From positions 744,001 to 808,000 of the forward strand of contig NZ_JAAXOW010000001.1 of assembly GCF_012396185.1 (NCBI RefSeq): a stretch of DNA of 64,000 nt. Reading direction: 5' to 3'. The translations under genes and the position numbers were made by a program. Below, in pieces: positions 53,669 to 61,345 of this stretch. Positions within the stretch are counted from its first letter, which is position 1. Each line of letters opens with the position of its first letter. The notes beneath the pieces were generated by a model, which made no database searches, had not been told where the DNA came from, and was given only the letters and a program-made list of their open reading frames with translations. This stretch comes from Sanguibacter hominis ATCC BAA-789. Lineage in GTDB: Bacteria; Actinomycetota; Actinomycetes; Actinomycetales; Cellulomonadaceae.

Positions 53669-53981
53669 GTCACTCCTTCGTGAGGGGCGAGGTAGGCCGT
53701 CAGCTCCTCGTCCTTGAGCAGCTGCCGGACCCGTCTCCGGGCGCGCGGGAGCGCACGGTCAGGTCCGACCGATCGGCGAATCCCCGTCCCTCCCCGCTGG
53801 GGAGCCGCTCCGGTCGGACGGGCGAGCGGCGGTCCCGGCGCAAGGCCGGGTTGGGCTACGACGGGCACGGGAGCCAAGCTCTCGTGCCCGTCGAGCCGGT
53901 GCGCGGGGTGGAGTCCCGCGGGCGACTGTCAAGGGTGGGCGGGTGGACTGTTCGGGGACGCGAGCGCGTCCGGGGACACGC
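53669..53981 (-). other. 313-bp intergenic region upstream of GH43 gene 2
   Basis: No convincing gene. It holds a hairpin at 53859-53893, an inverted repeat GTCCGACCG (53763-53771)/CGGTCGGAC (53811-53819) enclosing TCCCCGCTGGGGA, a small palindrome GGACGCG-AG-CGCGTCC (53956-53971), and the ribosome site of GH43 gene 2. The last 60 bases before that gene read in frame as RQLLKDEELTAYLAPHEGVT, which may be a chance reading or the relic of a gene end. No ara-type operator is present. The GH43 promoter should lie here but I cannot place it. Confidence 0.6.
53859..53893 (-). terminator. Terminator of the sugar ABC operon
   Basis: CGACGGGCACGGGAG (53859-53873) pairs with 53879-53893 with one mismatch and a 5-base loop. 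It is 89 bases past the last permease stop on the minus strand. Confidence 0.75.
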
Positions 53982-55040
53982 CTATCTCTGGCGTCGCGTG
54001 ACGATCACGCGCTGCAGGATGACGAAGCCGAGGAGGACGACGCCGATGAACACCTTCGTCCACCAGGAGTCGAGGCCTTCACGTGCGATGAGCACCTGGA
54101 TGAGGCCGTAGACGAGCACGCCGACCCCGGTGCCGAGGACGTAGCCGCCACCGCCCGCGAGGAGCGTGCCGCCGATGACGACCGCGGCGATCGCGTCGAG
54201 CTCCATGCCGATGCCCGTGAGGTTGAAGCCGGACTTCGTGTAGAACGCGAACAGGATCCCGGCGATGCCGGCGCACGTCCCGGAGATCACGTACACCCAG
54301 AGCTTGGTGCGTCCTGCCTTGAGGCCCATGAGCTGGATCGCGTTGCCGTCGTCGCCCATGCCGACGCCGTAGACCGTGCGTCCGAAGCGCGTGTAGTGCA
54401 GCACGTAGAACGCGAAAGCGAGCACGGCGAGCGCGACGATCATCGACAGGTTGATCTTCCAGATGTCGCGTCCCTCGCCGAACTTGATCGACCACGACGC
54501 GAGGGAGGCGAAGCCCTCGTCCTTGATCGCGACGGACTGGACGCTCACGACGTTGCACAGGCCGCGTGCGAGGAACATCGCGGCCAGCGACGCGATGAAC
54601 GGTTGGATGTTGAAGTACTGGACCAGCACACCGATGAGCAGGCCGAACGTCGAGCCGATGAGCACGCCGATCACGAGTACGACCGGGAGGGGGACACCCA
54701 TCGGCAGGAGGGTCGCGATGACGAGGCCGACGAGGGCGACGACGGCGCCGACCGACAGATCGATCCCGCCGGTGAGGATGACGAACGTCATGCCGATCGC
54801 GAGGACGAGCAGGTAGGCGTTGTCCTGCAGGAGGTTGGAGAACAGCTTCATCGAGATGAAGCTGCGCTCCCCGCCGTACCGCGCCTGCCCGATGCCGAGC
54901 ATGATCACGAACGTGAGGATCGTGCCGGCGATCGGCAGGAACTCCGGGGCCAGGAACCGGCCGAGCCTGCGGCGGACCATGGGCTTCTTCTCCGAGGGGC
55001 TGGGGGTGGACGTGCGCGGGGCGGGGGCGGTCGTCGTCAT
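53982..55040 (-). CDS. Sugar ABC transporter permease 2 (YjfF-like)
   Basis: A 352-residue BPD_transp_2-type permease with about eight to ten helices. I start at the ATG at 55040 because GGAGGAGG is 7 bases upstream, and the preceding permease stop overlaps it as TGATG. The family motif TGGIDLSVGA (about 95) is present, followed by NIQPFIASLAAMFLARG and AGIAGILFAFYTKSG. It pairs with permease 1 as in the YtfT/YjfF galactofuranose system, which has two different permeases. The araBDA neighbours suggest arabinose or arabinofuranose-type sugars as substrate. It is the last gene of the transporter unit. Confidence 0.92.
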   Translation of the reverse strand: MTTTAPAPRTSTPSPSEKKPMVRRRLGRFLAPEFLPIAGTILTFVIMLGIGQARYGGERSFISMKLFSNLLQDNAYLLVLAIGMTFVILTGGIDLSVGAVVALVGLVIATLLPMGVPLPVVLVIGVLIGSTFGLLIGVLVQYFNIQPFIASLAAMFLARGLCNVVSVQSVAIKDEGFASLASWSIKFGEGRDIWKINLSMIVALAVLAFAFYVLHYTRFGRTVYGVGMGDDGNAIQLMGLKAGRTKLWVYVISGTCAGIAGILFAFYTKSGFNLTGIGMELDAIAAVVIGGTLLAGGGGYVLGTGVGVLVYGLIQVLIAREGLDSWWTKVFIGVVLLGFVILQRVIVTRRQR

Positions 55041-56179
55041 CACCGGGCCTCCTCCTTGGTCGGGGCCGGTACCGCGACGGCGGCCGCCACCAGCGACCTG
55101 CGGCGTCTCGGCGCGAGGTACTCGCGGAGCTTCGGCGACTGGGCGACGCAGACGAGGATGATGACGAGCGCCTTGAACAGGGGCGTGATCTGCGACGGGA
55201 TGTGGAAGATGATGACCGCGCGCTCGATCGTCGAGAGGATGAGCGCGCCGACGACCGTGCCGGAGAGGTAGAACTTGCCACCCGAGAGCGCCGTCCCTCC
55301 GAGGACGACGCACATGATGGCGTCCATCTCCTTCATGAGGCCGATGTTGTTGGCGTCGGCCGCCATGGTCGGGGCGCCGTACACGATCCCGGCGAGGCCG
55401 GCGAGGACGCCCGCGAGGATGTAGACGAACCACGTGATGTTCCGGGACTGGACCCCCGCGAGGCGGCTGGCCTCGCGGTTGATGCCGATCGACTCGAGGA
55501 GCATGCCGAGAGCCGTGCGCCGGACGAGCACCGCGACGCCGACGAGGGCGAGCAGCGCGATCACGACGGGGGTCGGGACGCCGAGGACGAAGCCTGACCC
55601 GAGGTACTTGAACGGTGGGCTCGTCACGGTCGTGATCTGCCCCTTGGTGATGAGCATCGCGACGCCGCGACCGGCGACCATGAGGATCATCGTCGCGATG
55701 AAGGGTTGGATCCCGAGGACGGAGACCATGAAGCCGTTGAACGTCCCTGCGACGAGTGCGACGAGGATGCCGAGCCCGACCGCGACGACCACCGTGCCGA
55801 CGCTCCCGGCGCCAGGGTTGCCGTCGAGGTAGGAGAGCGAGACGGCGAGCGAGATGGCCATGACCGCGCCGACCGAGAGGTCGATGCCGCCGGTCGCGAT
55901 GACGAGTGCCATGCCGAGGGCGAGCAGGAGCGGCGTCGCCGCGTAGCGCGAGATGTCGACGAGCTGGCCGAACAGGTGCCCGTCGCGGATCTCGACGTCG
56001 AGGAAGACCGGGTTCTTGATGCCGCACGCGATCACGAGGAGGACGAGCGCGACGACCGGCCAGAAGAGCTGGTGGTGGACGATGCGGCTGACCACGGAGA
56101 CCGGCGCGGTGCGGTAGGAGCCCGAGGGGGCGGCGGGTCCGGTCGGGTCGGCGGTGAGGGTCACGGTCGGGCCGCTCAT
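55040..56179 (-). CDS. Sugar ABC transporter permease 1 (YtfT-like)
   Basis: A 379-residue inner-membrane permease of the ribose/galactofuranose type. The ATG at 56179 overlaps the ATPase stop as TGATG, with GGAGG 7 bases upstream. Motifs include ATGGIDLSVGAVMAIS (about 105-120), GIQPFIATMILMVAGRG, and the coupling-helix region GINREASRLAGVQSRNI that contacts the ATPase. The first 30 residues are hydrophilic. It overlaps permease 2 by one base. Confidence 0.92.
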   Translation of the reverse strand: MSGPTVTLTADPTGPAAPSGSYRTAPVSVVSRIVHHQLFWPVVALVLLVIACGIKNPVFLDVEIRDGHLFGQLVDISRYAATPLLLALGMALVIATGGIDLSVGAVMAISLAVSLSYLDGNPGAGSVGTVVVAVGLGILVALVAGTFNGFMVSVLGIQPFIATMILMVAGRGVAMLITKGQITTVTSPPFKYLGSGFVLGVPTPVVIALLALVGVAVLVRRTALGMLLESIGINREASRLAGVQSRNITWFVYILAGVLAGLAGIVYGAPTMAADANNIGLMKEMDAIMCVVLGGTALSGGKFYLSGTVVGALILSTIERAVIIFHIPSQITPLFKALVIILVCVAQSPKLREYLAPRRRRSLVAAAVAVPAPTKEEAR

Positions 56180-57723
56180 CACGCCACCTCCTTCTTGGCG
56201 ATGGCCTCGAGGATCGTGTCCTGGTCGACGTCGGGGCTGTTGGTGATCGAGTCGACGAACCTGCGGTCGCGCAGCACGTCGATGCGGTGGCTAACGCGGA
56301 GCACCTCCTCGAACTCCGAGGAGATGAAGACGACGGACATGCCGTCGGCGGCGAGCTCGGCGACGAGCTTCTGGATGTCCGCCTTGGCGCCGACGTCGAT
56401 GCCGCGCGTGGGTTCGTCGAGGATGAGGATGGTGGGCGCGGTGGCGAGCCACCGCGCGAGGAGCACCTTCTGCTGGTTGCCGCCCGAGAGGTTCTTGACG
56501 AGCATGTTGGGGTTGGCGGGGTGGATGTTGAGGGCCTTGACGTACTTGTCGACGAGCTCGTCGAGCTCGCGCTTGGGCACCTGCTTCCACACGCCGCGGA
56601 CGGTCTGGACGGCGAGGGCGATGTTCTCGCGGACGGTGAGGTCCCCGATGATGCCCTCCTTCTTGCGGTCCTCGGACGAGAACGCGATGCCGTGCTTGAG
56701 GGCCTGGAGCGGGTCGCTCAGCTTGACGTGCTTGCCGTCGAGCTGGAGCTCGCCCTCGCCGGGCTTGTCGGCGCCGCACAGCAGGCGCACGGCCTCGGTG
56801 CGACCGGAGCCGAGCAGCCCGGCCAGCCCGACGATCTCACCGGGGAAGACGTCGAGGTCGTACGGCTCGATCGAGCCGTCACGCCCGAGGCCGACGGCGT
56901 GCAGGGCGGGCGTGCCGTGCTCCTGCTTGGCGTCGAACGCCGCCTGGGCGCCTCGTTCGATCGCGTCGAGGGCTGCTCCTTCGCGGCCGATCATCTTGCC
57001 GATGAGTTCGCGGCGCGGCAGGTCGGCGACGAGGTGCTCGCCGACGAGCCTGCCGTTGCGCAGGACTGTGAGCCGGTCGGAGATCTCGTAGATCTGGTCG
57101 AGGAAGTGGGAGACGAAGAGGATGGCGACGCCTGCGTCGCGCAGCTCGCGGATGACCGCGAAGAGCTCGTCGACCTCGGCCTTCTGCAGGCTCGAGGTGG
57201 GCTCGTCGAGGATGAGGACCTTAGCGTCGACGACGGTCGCGCGGGCGATCGCGCAGAGCTGCTGCACGGCGATCGAGTGTGCCGAGAGCAGCGACGACGT
57301 GTCGATGTCGAGGTGGAGGCGCTCGAGGTACTCGGCGGCCTGCCGGCGCATCTTGCGCCAGCTGATGAAGGGGCCGGTGCGGGGCTCGTGGCCGAGCATG
57401 ACGTTCTCGGCGACGGACAGGTTCGAGCACAGGTTGACCTCTTGGTACACCGTGCTGATGCCTGCCGCCTGGGCCTGGTCGGGCCCGCTGAAGCTGTGCT
57501 CGACGCCGTCCACGAGGATCGTGCCGCTCGTCGTCTGGTAGACGCCGGTGAGGGCCTTGATGAGGGTGGACTTCCCTGCGCCGTTCTCGCCCATGAGGGC
57601 GTGCACCTCACCGGGGAAGAGGCGGAAGTCGACGCCGTCGAGGGCCTTCACGCCGGGGAACTCGATGGTGATCCCGGTCATCTGGACGATCGGAGCTGCG
57701 GTGCTCCCCGCCGTCTCGGTCAT
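56179..57723 (-). CDS. Sugar ABC transporter ATPase, two nucleotide-binding domains
   Basis: A 514-residue fused ATPase of the RbsA/MglA/YtfR type that powers sugar import. I start at the ATG at 57723 (MTETAGST), with GAAGG 6 bases upstream; the longer 5' reading has no ribosome site. Domain 1 has Walker A GENGAGKST (about 45-53) and Walker B LILDEPTSSL. Domain 2 has the degenerate P-loop GLLGSGRTEAV, signature LSGGNQQKV and Walker B LILDEPTRGID. Such degeneracy in one P-loop is usual for this family. A stem-loop separates it from the binding-protein gene. Confidence 0.94.
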   Translation of the reverse strand: MTETAGSTAAPIVQMTGITIEFPGVKALDGVDFRLFPGEVHALMGENGAGKSTLIKALTGVYQTTSGTILVDGVEHSFSGPDQAQAAGISTVYQEVNLCSNLSVAENVMLGHEPRTGPFISWRKMRRQAAEYLERLHLDIDTSSLLSAHSIAVQQLCAIARATVVDAKVLILDEPTSSLQKAEVDELFAVIRELRDAGVAILFVSHFLDQIYEISDRLTVLRNGRLVGEHLVADLPRRELIGKMIGREGAALDAIERGAQAAFDAKQEHGTPALHAVGLGRDGSIEPYDLDVFPGEIVGLAGLLGSGRTEAVRLLCGADKPGEGELQLDGKHVKLSDPLQALKHGIAFSSEDRKKEGIIGDLTVRENIALAVQTVRGVWKQVPKRELDELVDKYVKALNIHPANPNMLVKNLSGGNQQKVLLARWLATAPTILILDEPTRGIDVGAKADIQKLVAELAADGMSVVFISSEFEEVLRVSHRIDVLRDRRFVDSITNSPDVDQDTILEAIAKKEVA

Positions 57724-57795
57724 TGCTGCCTTCTTCCTGGTCACGCTGGCTCGGCGCGCCGTCGCGCCCTGGCGTCCCTGCGTCCTCGCGGTGGC

Positions 57796-57831
57796 CACCC
57801 CCGCCCGGCCCTCCTCGGCCGGGCGGGGGTG
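57796..57831 (-). terminator. Stem-loop between the binding-protein and ATPase genes
   Basis: CACCCCCGCCCGGCC (57796-57810) and GGCCGGGCGGGGGTG (57817-57831) form a perfect 15-bp stem with a 6-base loop, 6 bases after the binding-protein stop. It lies inside the operon, so it is probably a partial terminator or 3'-end stabiliser that raises binding-protein level above the membrane subunits. Confidence 0.75.
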
Positions 57832-57837
57832 CGCCGG

Positions 57838-58833
57838 TCAGAACGTGCGGGAGTCGACGAACTCCTGGGTGATCGTCTGGTCGAAGGCCTCGTCGACGAC
57901 GATGGTGCTCTTCTCGACCTGCTCGCCGGCGGCGACCTTCTTGATCAGCTCGGCGAGCTGGTCACCGAAGGCGGGGTTGCACTCGACGACGTAGTTGAAC
58001 TTCTTGTCGACGAGGGCCTGCAGACCGTCCTTGACGCCGTCCACGGTGACGATCTTGATGTCGACGCCGGGCTTCTTGCCGGTCGCCTCGATCGCCTCGA
58101 TGGCGCCGAGGCCCATGTCGTCGTTGTGCGCGAAGATCAGGTCCATGTCGGGGTACGCGGCGAGCGCGGCCTCGGTCGCGGCCTTGCCCTCGGCGCGGGT
58201 GAAGTTGCCCGACGCCTCGCCGATGACGTTGTCACCGACGATCGAGCGGAAGCCTTCCTGGCGGTTGGTCTGCGCGCCGGAGCCCATCGTGCCCTGGAGC
58301 TCGAAGATCTTGGCGTCGGGGTGGTTGGCCTTGACCCACTCGCCGGCGGTCACGCCTTCCTTGGTGAAGTCGGCGCCGATCCAGGTGACGAACGGGTCTG
58401 CGACGGTCGTGTCGACGGTGCGGTCGACGAGGACGACGGGGATCTCGGCGTCCTTGATGTCCTGGAGCACCTCGTCCCAGCCGGTCTCGATGACGGGCGA
58501 GAACGCGATGACGTCGACGCCCTGGTCGATGAAGTCGCGGAGAGCCTTGATCTGGTTCTCCTGCTTCTGCTGGGCGTCGACGAACGTGAGGTCGAAGCCG
58601 TTCTCCTTGGTCAGGTTGAACTTCACGGACTCGGTGTTGGCGGTGCGCCAGCCCGACTCGGCGCCGAGCTGCGAGAACCCGACCTTGATCAGGTCGCTGC
58701 CCCCGCCGGCCTGGGGCGTCCCGCCACCGGTCGTGGCCGGGTCGTCAGAGCCGCCGCCGCAGGCGGCGAGGGTGAGCATCGAGATCGTGGCCGCCGCGGC
58801 GACCATGGTCCGCGTGAACGTGTTGCGTCGCAT
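57838..58833 (-). CDS. Sugar ABC transporter substrate-binding lipoprotein (YtfQ-like)
   Basis: A 331-residue periplasmic-binding-protein-type lipoprotein. The ATG at 58833 has GGAGGAG 2-3 bases upstream, so I prefer it to a longer reading. The signal peptide ends at LTLAAC, a lipobox (Cys about 25), followed by a Gly-rich linker. The sugar-binding fold shows KVGFSQLGAESGWRTANTES, characteristic of YtfQ-like furanose binders, then DVIAFSPVIETGWDEVL, VVLVDRTVD and FAHNDDMGLGAIEAI. Its position behind an AraR-type operator and beside araBDA suggests L-arabinose, though galactofuranose-type sugars are the family's best-known ligands. Confidence 0.93.
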   Translation of the reverse strand: MRRNTFTRTMVAAAATISMLTLAACGGGSDDPATTGGGTPQAGGGSDLIKVGFSQLGAESGWRTANTESVKFNLTKENGFDLTFVDAQQKQENQIKALRDFIDQGVDVIAFSPVIETGWDEVLQDIKDAEIPVVLVDRTVDTTVADPFVTWIGADFTKEGVTAGEWVKANHPDAKIFELQGTMGSGAQTNRQEGFRSIVGDNVIGEASGNFTRAEGKAATEAALAAYPDMDLIFAHNDDMGLGAIEAIEATGKKPGVDIKIVTVDGVKDGLQALVDKKFNYVVECNPAFGDQLAELIKKVAAGEQVEKSTIVVDEAFDQTITQEFVDSRTF

Positions 58834-58910
58834 ATCTCCTCCTTGAGACACCGGTCCCCCTCAGGTTCCGGTACGAGCGCGAGGTCGGCGTCGACCTCGT
58901 CACAGTGATG

Positions 58911-58939
58911 ATGTTAGCGCTAACAAACGCTGGTGCCCA
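58911..58939 (-). promoter_or_regulatory. LacI-type operator and promoter of the sugar ABC operon
   Basis: TGTTAGCGCTAACA (58912-58925) is a perfect 14-bp palindrome, the size and central CG typical of LacI-family sites. On the minus strand it overlaps a -10 candidate TAACAT (58911-58916) with a -35 candidate TGGGCA (58934-58939) at 17-bp spacing. Repressor binding would block polymerase. The same palindrome is upstream of araB. The ATG of the binding protein is 78 bp downstream. Confidence 0.85.
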
Positions 58940-59033
58940 GAAGATCTTGGGTCACCGTTGTGTCACGATTTGCCAGCCTCGCAGACCGCCCAGGAATCCC
59001 CCCGGTGCGACCTGCGCCGAACGTGTCAGCACG

Positions 59034-60539
59034 TCACAAGCCCTGTGCCAGACGGTAGTAGACCTGGTTCCACCGGACCTGGTCTGCAAAACCCCGACGC
59101 GTCGTCGTCTCGTCGATGACGAGCAGCTCCGTCCGGGCGATCTGAGCGAAGACCTCGAAGGCCCCCACACCTGCTGCGGTCGACAGCACCGTGTGGTGCG
59201 CGCCGCCCGCCGTGAGCCACGCCTCCGCCGACGTCGTGAAGTCGGGTCGCGGCTCCCACACGGCTCGCGCGACCGGCAGGTTCGGCAGCGGCGGGTGCTC
59301 GACCAGGTCGACCACGTTCGCCGTCAGCCGGAACCGGTCCCGCATGTCCGCGAGCGACACGACGACACCCACGCCCGGGTCGGTGTCGAACACCATCCGG
59401 ACCGGGTCCTCCTTGCCACCGATCCCGAGCGGGTGGATCTCCACCCGCGGGGTCGACGTCGTCAGCGACGGGCAGATCTCCAGCATGTGCGCGCCGAGGA
59501 TCCGCTCCGCGCCGGGGGTCAGGTCGTACGTGTAGTCCTCCATGAGGGAGGCGCCACCCGGCAGGCCCGCGCCCATGACCTTCGCGGCCCGCACGAGCAC
59601 CGCCGTCTTCCAGTCACCCTCAGCACCGAAGCCGTACCCCTTCGACATGAGCCGCTGCACCGCGATGCCCGGGAGCTGGCGCAGCGCGCCAAGGTCCTCG
59701 AAGTTCGTCGTGAACGCCTTCGCCCCGAGCTCCGAGAGGAACCCTTCGAGCGCCACCTCCTGACGCGCCGCGTACCGCAGCGCCTCATGACGCTCGCCCC
59801 CGCGTCGCAGCTCAGGCACGACCTCGTAGAGGTCCTCGTACTCGGCGACGACACCGTCGATCGCGGCCTCCTCCACCGCGTCGACGGCCGCCACCAGGTC
59901 GTTCACGCCCCACGTGTTGACGGAGACGCCGAAGCGCAGCTCGGCCTCCGTCTTGTCACCCTCGGTGACCGCGACGTTGCGCATGTTGTCGCCGAAGCGC
60001 GCGAGACGCAGCTCGTGCGTCGCAGCCCAACCGGCCGCGCCACGCACCCACGTGCCGACCCGGCGCGTGACGGCGGGGTTGGACACGTGCCCGACGACGG
60101 TCGTGCGCGAGACCCCGAGCCGCGTCTGGATGTACGCGTACTCACGGTCGCCGTGCGCCGCCTGGTTGAGGTTCATGAAGTCCATGTCGATGCTGTCCCA
60201 CGGCAGGTCCGCAGCCGCCTGCGTGTGCAGGTGCAGCAGCGGCTTGCGCAGCGCGTCGAGCCCGGCGATCCACATCTTCGCGGGGCTGAACGTGTGCATC
60301 CACGTGATCACGCCGAGCACCTTGTCGTCAGCGCTCGCGTCGATCATCGCCCTGCGGATCGCGTCCGCATCGGTGAGGACGGGCTTCCACACGACCGGCG
60401 CCGGCACGTCGCCCGAGGCGTCGAGCGCGCGCGCGACCTCCTGCGACTGCTCGGCCACCTGCCGGAGGGTCTCCTCGCCGTAGAGGTGCTGGCTCCCCGT
60501 GAGGAACCAGATCTCGCGGTCCTGGTACGGCTTGTTCAT
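59034..60539 (-). CDS. araA: L-Arabinose isomerase
   Basis: AraA converts L-arabinose to L-ribulose, the first step of arabinose use. At 501 residues it matches the 500-residue family. The start is [21 protein letters not shown], with the conserved TGSQ.LYG. Other marks are [46 protein letters not shown] (metal-binding Glu region) and DYTYDL. The last residues carry the C-terminal barrel with [18 protein letters not shown], holding a metal-site His. It is the third gene of araB-araD-araA, 60 bases after araD. Confidence 0.97.
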   Translation of the reverse strand: MNKPYQDREIWFLTGSQHLYGEETLRQVAEQSQEVARALDASGDVPAPVVWKPVLTDADAIRRAMIDASADDKVLGVITWMHTFSPAKMWIAGLDALRKPLLHLHTQAAADLPWDSIDMDFMNLNQAAHGDREYAYIQTRLGVSRTTVVGHVSNPAVTRRVGTWVRGAAGWAATHELRLARFGDNMRNVAVTEGDKTEAELRFGVSVNTWGVNDLVAAVDAVEEAAIDGVVAEYEDLYEVVPELRRGGERHEALRYAARQEVALEGFLSELGAKAFTTNFEDLGALRQLPGIAVQRLMSKGYGFGAEGDWKTAVLVRAAKVMGAGLPGGASLMEDYTYDLTPGAERILGAHMLEICPSLTTSTPRVEIHPLGIGGKEDPVRMVFDTDPGVGVVVSLADMRDRFRLTANVVDLVEHPPLPNLPVARAVWEPRPDFTTSAEAWLTAGGAHHTVLSTAAGVGAFEVFAQIARTELLVIDETTTRRGFADQVRWNQVYYRLAQGL

Positions 60540-60599
60540 CGTTGCTCCAAGATCTCTCGTCGTCGAAAGGTCGCGTGCGGGCGTCGTCGCGGCGCAGGT

Positions 60600-61313
60600 T
60601 CAGCGCTGCGCGGGCGCAGGCTGGCCGTACACGTTCTGGTACCGGGCATAGAGGCTGTCGATCGCGCGCTGGTCGATCGGTACGGGCTCCCCGAGCTGCC
60701 GCGCGACGTGGATCGTCCGCGCGACCTCCTCGACCATGACGGCTGCCTTGACGGCCGCCGTCGCGTCCCTGCCGATCGTGAAGGGCCCGTGGTTCTGCAT
60801 GAGCACGGCCGGGCTGCGCGAGCCCGTGAGGGTCTCGACGATGCCCCGCCCGATCGAGTCGTCACCGATGAGCGCGAACGGACCGATCGGGACAGGCCCG
60901 CCGAACTCGTCGGCCATCATCGTCAGGACGCACGGGATCTCCTCGCCGCGCGCGGCCCACGCGGTCGCGTACGTCGAGTGCGTGTGCACGACTCCCCCGA
61001 CCTCCGGCATGTTCCGGTACACGTAAGCGTGCGCCGCGGTGTCCGACGACGGGGCGCGCGTGCCGTCGAGCAGCTCGCCGTCGAGCGTGCACACGACCAT
61101 CGACTCGGCCGTCAGGTCGTCGTAGGTCACGCCCGAGGGCTTGATGACGAACAGGTCCTCGCCGTCGTGCACGCGGACCCGCTGGGACACGTTGCCCGCG
61201 GTCCACACGACCAGGCCCCACCTCGGAAGCTCGGCGTGCAGCCGCGCGACCAGGTCGCGGACGCGCGCGACCTCCGCGCGAACCTCGGCGCTCATCTCGT
61301 CCAACGTCACCAT
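60600..61313 (-). CDS. araD: L-Ribulose-5-phosphate 4-epimerase
   Basis: AraD turns L-ribulose 5-phosphate into D-xylulose 5-phosphate, which enters the pentose phosphate pathway. The 237-residue class II aldolase-fold protein has TAGNVSQR, KPSGVTYDDL, the zinc-binding HTHSTYATAWA (His pair) and a late QNHGPF His. I use the ATG at 61313, with GAGGG 7 bases upstream. It lies 32 bases after the kinase gene and 60 before araA. Confidence 0.95.
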   Translation of the reverse strand: MVTLDEMSAEVRAEVARVRDLVARLHAELPRWGLVVWTAGNVSQRVRVHDGEDLFVIKPSGVTYDDLTAESMVVCTLDGELLDGTRAPSSDTAAHAYVYRNMPEVGGVVHTHSTYATAWAARGEEIPCVLTMMADEFGGPVPIGPFALIGDDSIGRGIVETLTGSRSPAVLMQNHGPFTIGRDATAAVKAAVMVEEVARTIHVARQLGEPVPIDQRAIDSLYARYQNVYGQPAPAQR

Positions 61314-61345
61314 CGTCCGTCCCTCTGCTCGTCCCGCCCCGGCGC

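Noticed and set aside
53745-53758. GGGAGCGC half-site resembling a cellobiose (CebR-type) operator before GH43 gene 2
   Set aside because: Only half of the palindrome is present; the other half diverges, and such 8-mers are frequent in DNA of this composition.
58950-58975. TTGTGTCACGA-like sequence before the sugar-binding gene as a second Rex site
   Set aside because: The arms do not match TTGTGA/TCACAA and the spacing is wrong; catabolic control by the LacI-type site explains the region better.
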